Shown here piece by piece: positions 35,630 to 44,900 of a stretch of 64,000 nucleotides of DNA. The stretch spans positions 620,001-684,000 of the forward strand of contig NZ_RDSM01000002.1 in assembly GCF_004115155.1 (NCBI RefSeq), read 5' to 3'. Source of the stretch: Granulicella sibirica (GTDB taxonomy: Bacteria; Acidobacteriota; Terriglobia; Terriglobales; Acidobacteriaceae). A program made the translations under genes and the position numbers. The notes beneath the pieces are model-generated. The model made no database searches and had not been told where the DNA came from. It saw only the letters and a program-made list of their open reading frames with translations. The stretch's first letter is position 1, and each line of letters starts with the position of its first letter.

Positions 35630-36898
35630 ATGACGTTGATGGTAAAAGAAGTCATGGCCAGCATCCCCGTCGTCGAGGCTTCGCTGAACCCGGCCGTTTC
35701 CGCCGCCCCGGTTTCCATGACGCGTCCGGCGTCCTCCCGCGTCCTCGCCATCGACATACTCCGCGGAGTGACCGTAGCCTTCATGATCCTGGTCAACGAC
35801 CCAGGCGACGGAACACACGTCTACGCGCAGCTCGAGCATGCCTCCTGGAATGGATGGACGCTCACCGACCTCGTCTTCCCTAACTTCTTATTTCTCGTCG
35901 GTGCGGCCACGATCTTTTCGCTCGATGGCCGCATCCGCAAAGGCGATTCCCGCGCGGAGCTTGCAAAACATCTCTTCCTCCGCTCTGGCAAGATCTTCCT
36001 GCTCAAGATGATCCTGACCGCCGTGCCCTACTTCCACATGACTCACCTGCGGATTTACGGCGTCCTCACCCGCATCGCACTCTGCTATCTCGCGGGCGGC
36101 CTCATCCTCCTGGGAACCCGCAGCATGCGCATCCTCGCGCCCCTCGCGGCTGCCATCCTCGCCGCTTACTGGGCCATCCTGCGCTTCGTCCCTGTCCCCG
36201 GTTATGGCCTTCCGGGACGAGACGTTCCGTTCCTCGACAAGGACGGAAATCTGGTCGCCTGGATCGATCGCGGGATCAATGCTTTCCTCCAGCGCACGAT
36301 CCACACTGGCGCGCTGTATGAGCACACTCGCGATCCCGAAGGTCTGCTCTCCACCCTGCCTGCTATCGCCACGGTCCTCATTGGGGCTATGGCGGCCCTA
36401 TGGCTGCGCGAAAACGTCAACGATCGCAGCCGTGCGCGCAATGGGCTCCTGCTCGCTGGTGTCGTCTCCTTCGCCGCCGGAATCTTCTGGGGTCAGTGGT
36501 TTCCGATCAACAAAAACCTGTGGACGAGTTCTTTTGTCCTGATGGCGGCAGGATGGGCGATGACCGGACTTGGCCTCTTCTACTGGCTCATTGACGACCG
36601 CCGGCTCCATGAGACAAACCGGGTCGGCCGCTGGCTCACGAAGCCAGCCCTTATCTTCGGCTCGAACGCCATCACCGCCTACGCCATGTCCTCCATCTTC
36701 GTGAAGACGCTTCTCTTCATTAAGGTCCACGATGGCGACAAGATCACCAACGGATGGGGCTATGCCTATCACCGTCTGCTTGCCCCGAACAACAACAGCA
36801 CAGAGTTCAAGTCACTCGCGTTCGCGATCGGCTTTGTCGCCGTCTGCTTCATCCCAAACTGGCTCCTCTTTCGCAAGAAGATCTTTATCAAGATCTGA
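35630..36898 (+). CDS. DUF5009 / HGSNAT-like membrane acyltransferase
   Basis: 422 residues from 35630; starts at 35639 and 35654 are equally possible, since no strong ribosome site decides. Opening motif SSRVLAIDILRGVTVAFMILVNDPGD is the family signature ('R-x-x-x-x-D-x-x-R-G'), followed by WNGWTLTDLVFPNFLFLVGAA. About ten membrane helices; the histidine in TAVPYFHMTHLRIYGVLTRIALCYL fits the region of the catalytic His of heparan-alpha-glucosaminide N-acetyltransferase. Likely transfers an acyl group across the inner membrane to a periplasmic sugar. Divergent from the TonB-like gene (166-bp gap). Confidence 0.85.
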   Translation: MTLMVKEVMASIPVVEASLNPAVSAAPVSMTRPASSRVLAIDILRGVTVAFMILVNDPGDGTHVYAQLEHASWNGWTLTDLVFPNFLFLVGAATIFSLDGRIRKGDSRAELAKHLFLRSGKIFLLKMILTAVPYFHMTHLRIYGVLTRIALCYLAGGLILLGTRSMRILAPLAAAILAAYWAILRFVPVPGYGLPGRDVPFLDKDGNLVAWIDRGINAFLQRTIHTGALYEHTRDPEGLLSTLPAIATVLIGAMAALWLRENVNDRSRARNGLLLAGVVSFAAGIFWGQWFPINKNLWTSSFVLMAAGWAMTGLGLFYWLIDDRRLHETNRVGRWLTKPALIFGSNAITAYAMSSIFVKTLLFIKVHDGDKITNGWGYAYHRLLAPNNNSTEFKSLAFAIGFVAVCFIPNWLLFRKKIFIKI

Positions 36899-36905
36899 AG
36901 GAAAA

Positions 36906-36960
36906 GTGGACCTCCTGAAACGAAGTCCACCCCTAAAGTATCTGGATCGAATACTTTAGG
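36906..36960. repeat. Two adjacent hairpins downstream of the acyltransferase gene
   Basis: GTGGAC (36906-36911) pairs with GTCCAC (36925-36930). Immediately after, CCTAAAGTAT (36932-36941) pairs perfectly with ATACTTTAGG (36951-36960). They lie between the acyltransferase stop and ubiD and may end the upstream transcript or sit in the ubiD leader. No T-run follows. Confidence 0.4.
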
Positions 36961-37005
36961 ACCAAACCCCGGGTGGGGGTGCAGGTCCGTTTACCATGGA
37001 AGCAC

Positions 37006-38595
37006 ATGGCTTACACCGACCTGCGCGACTGGATCAAGCAACTCGAACGCTCGAACGAACTCAAGCGCATCGCCCTCCCCGTTTCGCCCCACCTCGAAAT
37101 GGCCGAGATCGCCGACCGCACTGCCAAGCTGCACAAGGGAACCAGGGATGCCGGTGGTCCTGCCCTCCTCTTCGAAAACGTCACCGGCTTTCCTGGCGCT
37201 CGCGTTCTGATGAACCAGTTCGGCTCCGAACGCCGGATGAAGCTTGCCCTCAACGTGGACTCGCTCGATGCTATCGCCGACCGTATCCGCGTCCTGCTTC
37301 ATCCCGTCACACCGGTGACCATGATGGATAAGCTCAAACTCCTGCCGAAGCTCGCGGAGGTTGGGAGCTTCTTCCCCAAGGTGATCTCCCGCGAACAGGC
37401 CCGCTGCAAGGAAGTCATTCACAAGGGAGCTGACGTGGACCTGAACAAGCTTCCGATCCTCCAGACGTGGCCGCAGGACGGAGGCCGCTTCATCACTCTT
37501 CCATGCGTTATCACACGCGACCCGAAGTCCGGGAAGCGGAATGTTGGGATGTACCGCATGCAGGTCTACGATGGCCAGACTACCGGGATGCACTGGCAGC
37601 GCCAGAAGGTCGCGGCGGAGCATATGCGGGAGAGGCTGCGGGCTGCATCTCCGGATACGGCCTCTGCGATTGACCTTATGGCGCTCACTGCCGGTGGAAC
37701 AGCTTCGGCTACGAATGTGGGCAGCGTCTCGACACAGACGGTGACGCGGATTCATGGCGAGCGCATGGAAGTTGCGGTTGCGATCGGGACTGATCCTGCT
37801 ACGACGTTCTCAGCGATCGTTCCTGCTCCGCCTGAGGCTGAGGAGTATCTCATCGCCGGTTTCCTGCGGCAGAAGCCGGTGGAACTCGTCAAGGCTGAGA
37901 CGGTCGATCTCGAGGTTCCGGCGCATGCGGAGTTCATCCTCGAAGGGTTCGTCAATCTTGGCGAGTTGCGGACCGAGGGGCCGTTCGGCGATCACACCGG
38001 CTTCTACACGATGGAGGACGATTATCCGGTCTTTCACGTGACGTGCATCACCCACCGGAAGAATCCGATCTATGCGGCGACTGTCGTGGGGAAGCCTCCG
38101 ATGGAGGATGCGTGGATGGGCAAGGCGGTTGAGCGCATCTTCCTGCCGCTGATGCAGCTCACGATGCCGGAGATCGTCGATGTCAATCTGCCTTCCGAGG
38201 GCGTCTTCCACAACCTCATGATCGTGTCGATTCGCAAGTCCTACGCGGGCCATGCGCGCAAGGTGATGAACGGGATCTGGGCGATGGGTCAGGCGATGTT
38301 CACCAAGTGCATCATCGTCGTGGACGAGGACTGCGATGTGCAGGATGTGGCTGAAGTTACGCTGCGGACGGCCAATAACATCGATCCGGAGCGTGATATC
38401 CAGTTCACGCTTGGTCCTGTGGATTCACTGGATCATGCGAGCAGGCTCCCGAACTTCGGGAGTAAGATGGGCATCGATGCCACCGGTAAGTGGGCTGCCG
38501 AAGGATTTACACGGCCGTGGCCTCCGATGCTCAGGATGCCTTCGGACGTGAAGGCTCGCGTTGATGCGATGTGGAAGAAACTTGGGATTAGCTGA
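37006..38595 (+). CDS. ubiD: UbiD-family decarboxylase
   Basis: 529 residues from the ATG at 37006 (GGAAG just upstream; family opening MAYTDLRDWIKQLE). It is a prenylated-FMN-dependent decarboxylase. Family blocks: HKGADVDLNKLPILQTWPQDGGRFITLP, VGMYRMQVYDGQTTGMHW, GTDPATTFSAIVPAP, EGPFGDHTGFYTMEDDYPVFHVT and the later VVDEDCDVQD. Acidobacteria generally use menaquinone, so a role in menaquinone synthesis (as the UbiD-type step of the futalosine route) is more likely than ubiquinone; an aromatic-acid decarboxylase is also possible. No UbiX prenyltransferase is in the window. Confidence 0.9.
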   Translation: MAYTDLRDWIKQLERSNELKRIALPVSPHLEMAEIADRTAKLHKGTRDAGGPALLFENVTGFPGARVLMNQFGSERRMKLALNVDSLDAIADRIRVLLHPVTPVTMMDKLKLLPKLAEVGSFFPKVISREQARCKEVIHKGADVDLNKLPILQTWPQDGGRFITLPCVITRDPKSGKRNVGMYRMQVYDGQTTGMHWQRQKVAAEHMRERLRAASPDTASAIDLMALTAGGTASATNVGSVSTQTVTRIHGERMEVAVAIGTDPATTFSAIVPAPPEAEEYLIAGFLRQKPVELVKAETVDLEVPAHAEFILEGFVNLGELRTEGPFGDHTGFYTMEDDYPVFHVTCITHRKNPIYAATVVGKPPMEDAWMGKAVERIFLPLMQLTMPEIVDVNLPSEGVFHNLMIVSIRKSYAGHARKVMNGIWAMGQAMFTKCIIVVDEDCDVQDVAEVTLRTANNIDPERDIQFTLGPVDSLDHASRLPNFGSKMGIDATGKWAAEGFTRPWPPMLRMPSDVKARVDAMWKKLGIS

Positions 38596-38677
38596 AGTTT
38601 GACGGCAATCCCCGCATATTCACAGCCACATAACAACCGGTCTCGTAGGATAATAGTTATCGAAGAGGAGACTTCTC

Positions 38678-40312
38678 ATGGCAGATCACAACGGAAGCAA
38701 TGGCAACAAGCTTAATCAGGGCGGAAGCACGCGTATCGGCAGCGAATCGCCTGTCGGCAACGGTTCCAAGGGACCTGGAGCGACGGATGACGGTGCGACG
38801 CACATCAATCCGATCCTGACGACGAACCAGGGGCGCCCCATTGGGGACAACCAGAACTCGGTGACTGCCGGCCGCCGTGGTCCGATCACGCTTGACGACT
38901 TCCAGCTCTTCGAGAAGATGGCTCAGTTCAACCGGGAACGGACTCCTGAGCGCGTTGTGCATGCCAAGGGCTCGGGCGCGCATGGCAACTTCGTCGTGAC
39001 GCATGACATTACCAAGTACACCAAGGCTGCTATCTTCTCGAAGATCGGCAACACCTGCCCGGTGTTTGCACGCTTCTCGACCGTTGGTGGTGAGAAGGGC
39101 TCAGCCGATACGGCGCGCGATCCGCGTGGCTTCGCGGTCAAGTTCTACACCGAGGAAGGGAACTGGGACATGGTTGGCAACAACACGCCCACGTTCTTCA
39201 TCCGCGACGCGATCAAGTTCGGCGACTTCATCCACACGCAGAAGCGCGAGCCGGGCTCGAACCTGAAGTCCGCGACGATGATGTGGGACTTCTGGTCGCT
39301 CTCGCCTGAGTCGCTGCACCAGGTGACGATCCTGATGTCCGACCGTGGCATTCCGGATGGCTATCGCCACATGCACGGATACTCCTCTCACACCTTCTCG
39401 CTGATCAACGACGCGGGCGAGCTGCACTATTGCAAGTGGCACTTCCGCTGCAACCAGGGCATCAAGAACCTCATGAACGCCGAGGCCGATACGCTGGCCG
39501 GAACCGATCCGGATTACTCGCAGCGCGACCTGCTCCATGCGATCGACCAGAAGGACTTTCCTTCGTGGACGGTTCAGATCCAGGTGATGAAGGAGTCGGA
39601 GATCGACAACTTCAAGTACGATCCTTTCGATCTCACCAAGGTCTGGCCGCATGGAGAGTATCCGCTGATCGATGTCGGTGTGATGACGCTCGACCGCAAG
39701 CCTTCGAACTACCATGCTGAAGTCGAGCAGGCTGCGTTCAATCCTTCGAACATCGTTCCGGGCATGGGCTACTCGCCGGACAAGATGCTGCAGGGACGTC
39801 TGCTCTCGTACCCGGATGCTCATCGCTATCGCATCGGAACGAACTACGATCTGCTTCCGATCAATGCGCGCAAGAACAACGGCTACACCTATAACCGCGA
39901 TGGGCTGATGCGCTTCGATGGCAACGGCGGCGATCTGCCGAACTACGAGCCGAACAGCTTCGGCGGACCGAAGGAAGATCCGAAGTACATCGAGCGTCCC
40001 TACTCGACGGCGACGACGGAGAAGGTCGGCCGCTACGATCACCGCGAGGAGAACGACGACTACACGCAGGCGGGGAATCTCTGGCGGTTGTTCGACGACG
40101 GCGAGAAGGATCGGACGGCCGAGACGATTTCCAAGAGCCTTGGACAGACTCCGCTGCGCATCCAGAAGCTGCAGCTTTCGCACTTCAAGAAGGCTGATCC
40201 TGACTACGCGGCTCGCGTCGCGAAGGCGCTCAACAACAACGAGCATCCGGAGTACCTGCACGCGGATGATGCGGCAACTGTGCCTGCGGGAGCTCGTCTG
40301 CACGAGAAGTAG
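38678..40312 (+). CDS. katA: Monofunctional haem catalase
   Basis: 544 residues. It breaks down hydrogen peroxide. The catalytic His95 is in RVVHAKGSGAHG, the distal Asn is in VGNNTPTFFIRD (168-169), and the proximal haem Tyr is in RLLSYPDAHRYRIG. The first about 50 residues are a Gly/Asn/Ser-rich polar extension before PILTTNQGRPIGDNQNS, longer than in minimal catalases. The ATG has GAGGAG in front and a GATAAT box about 24 nt before it, but no clear -35. A strong terminator follows 20 bp after the stop. Confidence 0.95.
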   Translation: MADHNGSNGNKLNQGGSTRIGSESPVGNGSKGPGATDDGATHINPILTTNQGRPIGDNQNSVTAGRRGPITLDDFQLFEKMAQFNRERTPERVVHAKGSGAHGNFVVTHDITKYTKAAIFSKIGNTCPVFARFSTVGGEKGSADTARDPRGFAVKFYTEEGNWDMVGNNTPTFFIRDAIKFGDFIHTQKREPGSNLKSATMMWDFWSLSPESLHQVTILMSDRGIPDGYRHMHGYSSHTFSLINDAGELHYCKWHFRCNQGIKNLMNAEADTLAGTDPDYSQRDLLHAIDQKDFPSWTVQIQVMKESEIDNFKYDPFDLTKVWPHGEYPLIDVGVMTLDRKPSNYHAEVEQAAFNPSNIVPGMGYSPDKMLQGRLLSYPDAHRYRIGTNYDLLPINARKNNGYTYNRDGLMRFDGNGGDLPNYEPNSFGGPKEDPKYIERPYSTATTEKVGRYDHREENDDYTQAGNLWRLFDDGEKDRTAETISKSLGQTPLRIQKLQLSHFKKADPDYAARVAKALNNNEHPEYLHADDAATVPAGARLHEK

Positions 40313-40334
40313 ATTTCGATTGTCAAAGAAAAAA

Positions 40335-40360
40335 GGGCTGCCTTTGGGCAGCCCTTTTTT
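40335..40360. terminator. Intrinsic terminator after catalase
   Basis: GGGCTGCC (40335-40342) and GGCAGCCC (40347-40354) with loop TTTG, preceded by AAGAAAAAA and followed by TTTTTT. The A-run and T-run make it usable from both sides. Confidence 0.92.
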
Positions 40361-40520
40361 GTTCTTCCAGGGGGTATACCCCCCCTCCCCATAGCCCGCG
40401 TCCAAGTGATTTCTTTTCTTTGACTTACAGGGAACATGCCGCTGTAAATATAAGATAGGAAAGAGGTTGCGGCTAAATATTAGATATCAAACAAGTTAGC
40501 CTCGTATGTCAAATAAAAAG
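40361..40520 (+). other. AT-rich intergenic segment between two terminators; possible small RNA
   Basis: This is the core of the 474-bp gap between catalase and ribB. It holds a perfect palindrome GGGGGTATACCCCC (40370-40383), then TTTTCTTTGAC (40414-40424), the exact reverse complement of GTCAAAGAAAA just before the first terminator (40322-40332). TTGACT (40420-40425) is followed by A/T-rich TAAATATAAG (40445-40454) at a rather long spacing. The remainder to 40520 is unusually AT-rich for this genome. A transcript begun here would end at the 40521 terminator as a roughly 80-nt RNA. No protein-coding frame is convincing. Confidence 0.3.
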
Positions 40521-40542
40521 AGGCCCATGACGGGCCTTTTTT
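40521..40542. terminator. Second intrinsic terminator in the catalase-ribB gap
   Basis: AGGCCC (40521-40526) pairs with GGGCCT (40532-40537), with a T-run through 40542 and an A-rich AAATAAAAAG in front. It lacks an obvious gene on the plus strand to serve, since catalase already has its own terminator. Confidence 0.8.
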
Positions 40543-40786
40543 CTTCTTTGCTTTCAGTGTATCAAGCTGGCCGAAACTAAATGGACAACGACTTTTCCTT
40601 TTTGAATGTTGGAGTTACGGCATTCAGGGGCTTGACATGCGTTTTTGCTGAGGAAAATGACGAAAGAAAGTTATGGCACGCGCTCCAGGAGGTCCGAACG
40701 AGGATGCGATGGCGATGCGGATCGAGGGCGAAGACTATGATTGGAATGTTCAACGATGGCCGAATGGCCCAGGGAGTGGGTTGATT

Positions 40787-41938
40787 ATGTTCGCTGATGT
40801 GACTGAGGCGGTTGCGGAGATCAAGGCCGGGCGAATGGTAGTGGTCGTCGATGACGAGGACCGGGAGAATGAAGGGGATCTGACCCTGGCGGCGGAGTTT
40901 GTGACACCCGAGGCGGTGAACTTCATGGCACGGTTTGGGCGTGGGTTGATCTGCCTGACTCTGACAGAGGAGCGAGCCGACTATCTCCGGCTGGGGCCGA
41001 TGACGCAGGAGAATACGTCGCGGTTTGGAACGGCGTTCACGGAGAGCGTGGAGGCTCGGGAAGGGGTGACGACGGGGATTTCGGCGGCGGACAGGGCGCA
41101 TACGATGCGGGTAGCGATCGACCCGGGGTCGACGGCGCATGACCTGGCCCGACCTGGGCACGTGTTTCCGCTGCGGGCGCGGAAGGGTGGGGTGCTGGTG
41201 AGGGCGGGGCAGACGGAGGCATCGGTGGACCTGGCGCGGATGGCGGGGCTGATTCCAGCGGGGGTGATCTGCGAGATTATGAACGAGGATGGCACGATGG
41301 CCCGGGTGCCGGATCTCGTCGGGTTCTGCGCGGAACATGGGCTGAAGATGGTGACGGTCGCTGATTTGATCCGGTATCGGCTGCAGCATGAGCGTTTGAT
41401 ACGGGCGGTGGCGGAGGGTGTGCTGCCTACGGAGCACGGGGAGTTTCGGATGATCGCGTATGCGAGCGAGGTGGATGAGGGCGAGTCGCACGTAGCGCTG
41501 GTGTATGGCGATGTGGCGGGGGACGAGGTGGCGACGGTAAGGGTGCATACGCATAACCTGGCAGCCGACGTGTTTGGGACGACGCTTGGGAATGGGCATG
41601 CCGTGATCGATGAATCGCTGCGCAGGATTGCGGAGGCTGGCCGGGGAGCATTGATTTATCTGCATAACGGCACGCCGGGGTTCGGGATCGATAAGGGAGC
41701 CGGCCTGATCGGCGGGCGGGAGAAGATCGTGGTTTGTTCCGAGAATCGGGGTGGGGAACAGAGGACGCTACGCCAGGTTGGGCTGGGAGGGCAGATCTTG
41801 TCGGATCTGGGCATTCACAAGATCCGGCTGCTGACGAATACGGTGACGCATGTGCCTGCGCTCCAGGGGTTCGGGATTGAGATTGTGGAGCAGGTGTTGG
41901 TGGGATCGGGTTCAGCTAAGGCCTCGTCTGGGCGGTGA
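40787..41938 (+). CDS. ribB: 3,4-dihydroxy-2-butanone-4-phosphate synthase with degenerate RibA domain (RibBX-like)
   Basis: 383 residues from the ATG at 40787 (GGGAG 10 nt upstream); a longer form from 40673 is possible. The N-terminal about 200 residues are a complete Rib[62 protein letters not shown] and [13 protein letters not shown]. They make dihydroxybutanone phosphate from ribulose-5-P for riboflavin. The C-terminal half aligns with GTP cyclohydrolase II but lacks its zinc cysteines: 'SECLTGD' reads THNLAAD (255-261), 'RCDCG' reads GNGHA (268-272), and the GTP-binding Q-E-G-R-G-I-G region is changed. That half should not hydrolyse GTP. No FMN riboswitch is seen upstream. Confidence 0.9.
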   Translation: MFADVTEAVAEIKAGRMVVVVDDEDRENEGDLTLAAEFVTPEAVNFMARFGRGLICLTLTEERADYLRLGPMTQENTSRFGTAFTESVEAREGVTTGISAADRAHTMRVAIDPGSTAHDLARPGHVFPLRARKGGVLVRAGQTEASVDLARMAGLIPAGVICEIMNEDGTMARVPDLVGFCAEHGLKMVTVADLIRYRLQHERLIRAVAEGVLPTEHGEFRMIAYASEVDEGESHVALVYGDVAGDEVATVRVHTHNLAADVFGTTLGNGHAVIDESLRRIAEAGRGALIYLHNGTPGFGIDKGAGLIGGREKIVVCSENRGGEQRTLRQVGLGGQILSDLGIHKIRLLTNTVTHVPALQGFGIEIVEQVLVGSGSAKASSGR

Positions 41939-44900
41939 TGATGAGGCTGGCGGTGACCGTCTGGGTGATCGGCGTGCCGGTGGTGGATGTGGCGGTGACG
42001 GTGAAGAGGTAAGAGCCGGGGACGGCGTAGCGGAGGTTGGGTTCGGGGCCTCCGCCACAGGATGACAAGAGGAGAAGGGCCAGCGTGGCGAAGATGGCGC
42101 GGGGGCGGGGGCGCGTCTTTTTGCGGAAGAGAAGGAGGAGGGGCAGGAGGTAGGCGGCGTTGAGGTTGGTGAGGGTGGTGAGGGTGAGGGCGGCGGTTTG
42201 GGGTGCGCCGGCAAGGGTAAGGGATGTGGGGGCGATGGCGCAGGTGACGTTAGGGGTTGGGGCTGCGGGGGCGCAGGCGAGGGTGACGGGTCCGGTGAAA
42301 CCGTTGATGGGTGTGGCGGTGAGGGCGTAGGTGGCGGTGGCTCCCTGGGTGACGGTGGCGATGGCGGATTGAGAGTTTTCTATGGTGAGGGTGAAGCTGG
42401 GGGTGCCCGGGGTGGCGTTGGTGCCGGTTCCGGTGAGGGGGATCGTTGTGCCGTTGACGACGAGGGTGCCGGGGCGGGTGCCTGACGCGGTGGGAGTGAA
42501 GGTGATGGTGGGAGTGCAGACCTGGGCTGGAGCGAGGGTGGCGGGGCAGGGGCTGGAGGAGTAGTCGCCGGTAGTGGCGAGGGTGAGTGAGATGGGCACG
42601 GTGGCGTTATTGGCGAGGGTGACAGGTAGGTTGGCGGAGGAGCCGATGGGGACGGAGCCGAAGTTCAGAGAGGACGGGCTGATCTGGAGCTGGGGTTGAA
42701 TGCCAGTGCCGGAGAGGGGAATCGAAACGATTGGGGCGGAGGTAAAAAGGACCACTACACCAAGGCGGGCGGCGGTGGCGGTCGGGGTGAAGGTGACCTG
42801 GATGGTGCAGGTGGCGGCTGGTGCGAGGCTGGAGCAGGAGTTGGTCTGGGTGTAGTCGCCGCCGGGGGCGATGTTAAGAAAGGTGACGGAGACCTGGCCG
42901 GTGTTGGTGACGGTGAGGGTTTGAGTGGAAGAAGAGCCGACCTGGATGAAGCCAAATTGGAGAGTGGTGGGGGTGACCTGGATTTGAGGCTGGGGCGGGG
43001 CGGTTGTGGTCGTGCCTATGCCGGTGAGGGAGACGGTAAGGGGCGAGGCGGTCGAGGTTGAGATGCTGAGGGTTCCGGGGCGGGGGCCGGTGGTGGTGGG
43101 GGTGAAGGTGAGCTGGAAGGTGCAGGTGTCTCCTGCGGGCAGGGTAGTGTTGGGGGAAGGGCAGTTGTTGGTCTGGGTGTAGTCGCCGGTGAGGTTTGCG
43201 GTGTAGAAGGTGACGGGTACGATGCCGGGGTTGGTGATGGTGACGGACTGGGTTGAGGGGGTGCCGACCTGAATCGATCCGAAATCCAGAGCGGTGGGGG
43301 TGATCTGGAGCCGGGGCTGGGTTCCTGCATCCGCGCCTATGCCGGTGAGGGTGACCGTGATGGGGCTGGTGGAGGCGGAGGTGGCTACGGTGAGGGTTCC
43401 GGGGCGCGTGCCGGTGGCGGCTGGGGTGAAGGCGATCTCCACAGCGCAGGAGGCCCCTGGGGAGAGAGTGCCGTTGGGGGCTGGGCAGGTGGTTATCCGG
43501 GTGTAGTCGCCGGTGAGGGTTATGGCGGCGAAGGTGATGGGGATTTCGCCGGTGTTGGTGACGGTGACGCTTTTGGTGGAGGACGCGCCGACCTGGATGG
43601 AGCCAAAGTCGAGGGTGGTGGGGTTGATCTCGATCTGGGGTTGCGTGAGTGTCCCTGTGCCGGTGAGGGTGACCGTCAGGGGGAGGGTTGAGGCTGAGGT
43701 GGAGACGCTCAGGACGCCGGGACGGGGGCCGGCGGCGGTGGGGGTGAAGGTGACCTGGATGGTGCAGGTGGAGTTAGTGGGAAGGGTGGCGTTGGGGGCG
43801 GGGCAATCGCTGGTCTGGGCGTAGTCGCCGGTGAGTGTGATGGCGGTGAAGGTGACGGGAACGAGACCGTTGTTGGTGACGGTGACGGTTTGGGTGGAGG
43901 GAGTGCCGACGAGGATGGTGCCGAAATCGACAGAAAGCGGGGCCAGGAGAAGGGACGGAGCGGAGGCTATTCCGTAGAGGGTGAGGACGTCAAGGGAGAT
44001 GCCGGAGTCGGTGGCGACTTCGAGGGCGGCGGTGCGGGGTCCGTTGGCTTGCGGGATGAAGGTGAGGGAGATGGTGCAGGTGGCGGCGGGAGCGATGGGC
44101 TGGGAGCAGGTGGTGGTGACGGGGAACTCGGGGGTGGTAGTGAGGGTGCCGAGGTGAAGGGTGGTGTTTCCGGTGTTGGTGAGGGTGACAGTTTGGGGCG
44201 GGGAGATTTCTCCGACGGCGGTGGTAAAGAAGGTGAGGGAGCCCTGGGTGAGGGTATAGCTCGACAGGACTGGGGTTTGGGAGAGATTGCCGAACGAGAT
44301 GGGAGAGGCTCGGCCGGTGAGGGGAATGAGGTTTGGGCTGGAGACGGCGTCGCTTTCGATGATGAGGGAGCCGATGTCCTGGGAGGGTGGGCCGACGGGG
44401 GAGCCGGTTGGAATTTGATTGATGGGGGCGTAGGTGAGGGTGATGTTGCAGGTTTGGGTTGGGCCGAGGGGCGGGCCGCAGGTGGTGGTGGAAAGGAATG
44501 GAGGCTGGCTGGTGATGCGGCGGATGGAGATGGGCTGAGTCGTGGATTGATTGGTGAGGGTGAGGGTAGTGGTGGCGGTTTGGCCGGAGTTGAGCTGGCC
44601 GAAGTCTATGAGGCCGGTGCCGGACGAGATGGGGCTTGTGACAGCGAGGATGGAGTCGTCGGGCGCTTGGCCGTAGGACTGGAGGTAGGCGAGGGTGGTG
44701 CTGGGTGAGGAGCCGTCGGTGGGGGTGGCGGTGGCGAAGAGGGTTCCGGTGGGGTCGCCGGTGGTGAGGGGGATCGAATCGACGTTGAAGGTGCAGGAGG
44801 CGTTGGGGGTGAGAGTGGCGCAGGGGTTCGCGTCGGTGACGGCGAACTGGGCGGGGACGGTGAGGGCTACGGAGACCGTTTTGGAGGTGAGGTTGTTGAG

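Noticed and set aside
40581..40784. A 67-codon plus-strand frame before ribB
   Set aside because: No ribosome site, no recognisable content, and it runs into the ribB leader. Kept as non-coding.
40566..40786. FMN riboswitch before ribB
   Set aside because: I looked for the conserved RFN blocks and found none; only an isolated TTGACA at 40632 without a matching -10 box.
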